NCBI GenBank assembly: GCA_019677205.1 | Contig: JAAMXY010001516.1 | Span: 62,001 to 126,000, forward strand | Source: Pinguiococcus pyrenoidosus | Taxonomy: Eukaryota > Sar > Pinguiophyceae > Pinguiochrysidales > Pinguiochrysidaceae | Length of the DNA stretch: 64,000 nucleotides | Direction of reading: 5' to 3' | In this document: one piece after another, positions 63,510 through 64,000 of the stretch | Numbering within the stretch: position 1 is the stretch's first letter | How the letters are laid out: each line of letters begins with the position of its first letter | Notes under the pieces: generated by a model | What the model was told of the DNA's origin: nothing | The model's input: only the letters and a program-made list of their open reading frames with translations | The model's database searches: none | Translations under genes and position numbers: made by a program

Positions 63510-64000
63510 TCATCCTCTTGCCGCAAGCAGCTCGCTGATGCTTTCCCAGGAAGGAATGGTTGACAGATCTAGTCCCATGGCTTCCAAGTTCTCCTTCAAA
63601 CTATCAACGTCTAACCTGACCTGTAAGATGATCTTGTCCCCGTCGCTGAGACGATTCCCCTTGCTCGCGTTTGGCTGCCGTCGTCTCTGAAGAGCATCTT
63701 CCATCTGCTTAACCGACTGCATGAGTGCCTTGACGTCGGCTTCCAGCCTCTCGAGAATGAGGGCGGCCACCTTCACCCGGAAAGAGCTGAGCTTGTCCGT
63801 TTCTGCCGCCGGCGACCGGCTCGCACTTCCATCGCCGATCCAATCCCTCTCGAAGGCCGTCAACGGCCGAAGTATGTTCGCCACGTAGACGCTGGGCGCT
63901 GTCGGCGCAGGCTTGTTCGTGAAACGGTATGCAGCGCTGATGCCTCGGACACCTGTGAGCACTTCGCTGCACCGCTTTGCAATGGCGGACACGACAACGT
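63510..64000 (-). CDS. cog2: COG complex subunit 2, C-terminal part (cut by window edge)
   Basis: A reverse open frame ends at 63510 and runs off the window. It reads RCSEVLTGVRGISAAYRFTN, KPAPTAPSVYVANILRPLTA, then FRVKVAALILERLEADVKAL and QSVKQMEDALQRRR. It ends LSDGDKIILQVRLDVDSLKE, NLEAMGLDLSTIPSW. The TNKpxPt.PS.YV..IL.PL.aF and sDtDKi.lQ..lDv segments are typical of the COG2 C-terminal domain. COG2 belongs to lobe A of the conserved oligomeric Golgi tether. About 163 residues are visible, in one exon. It converges with the EGF gene, with stops about 100 bases apart. Confidence 0.83.
   Translation of the reverse strand, partial: VVVSAIAKRCSEVLTGVRGISAAYRFTNKPAPTAPSVYVANILRPLTAFERDWIGDGSASRSPAAETDKLSSFRVKVAALILERLEADVKALMQSVKQMEDALQRRRQPNASKGNRLSDGDKIILQVRLDVDSLKENLEAMGLDLSTIPSWESISELLAARG

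Overview
The window looks like nuclear DNA of a photosynthetic eukaryote with a complex (secondary) plastid of red-algal origin, most likely a cryptophyte of the Guillardia type. The lineage call is inference. Three things support it. Nearly every recognisable gene is broken by short GT-AG introns (about 35-300 nt) whose phases agree when spliced by eye. Four genes encode a hydrophobic signal peptide with a Phe at the predicted cleavage site followed by a basic, hydroxylated stretch, the bipartite plastid-targeting signal of red-lineage algae. The bZIP protein has the NREHARNTRLRKKAY-type basic region that I associate with chromist algae. Exons are GC-rich; spacers, above all those between divergent genes, are strongly AT-rich. 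No rRNA, tRNA, CRISPR array, IS element or complete transposon was recognised.

Left part (1-24 kb), gene-dense housekeeping DNA: a cytochrome P450 C-terminus cut by the window edge; a one-TM coiled-coil protein; mitochondrial-type ribosomal protein bL28; a plastid-targeted unknown; a METTL21-type protein methyltransferase; a UBE2Z-like E2 lacking the catalytic Cys; a Gln-rich nuclear-looking protein; a Rab GTPase with a CC tail; a 1310-residue coiled-coil protein; a phosducin-like thioredoxin-fold protein; a plastid AtpI/CGL160-like membrane protein; another plastid-targeted one-TM protein; a bZIP factor; and a Pho88/SND3-type ER protein.

Middle part (24-45 kb), sparse accessory-looking DNA: two unknown families are interleaved. 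Family A (two copies, about 640-680 residues, identical three-exon layout) and family B (three copies sharing a domain of about 120 residues) are separated by long spacers with simple repeats, CCAAT-box clusters and a 9-N assembly gap. Small unknown genes lie among them.

Right part (45-64 kb), gene-dense again: a K+-dependent Na+/Ca2+ exchanger; an L-xylulose reductase-like SDR; a chromo-like/BTB fusion; plastid ClpP; a BSD-domain protein; a secretory-pathway CS-domain protein; an unusual fusion of a lysine-methyltransferase-like domain with a flavin amine oxidase; a Golgi-type sulfotransferase; a secreted EGF-repeat protein whose ten exons can all be placed; and the C-terminus of COG2 running off the end.

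The strongest candidate for something undescribed is the methyltransferase-amine oxidase fusion at 56035-58905, followed by the interleaved A/B families.
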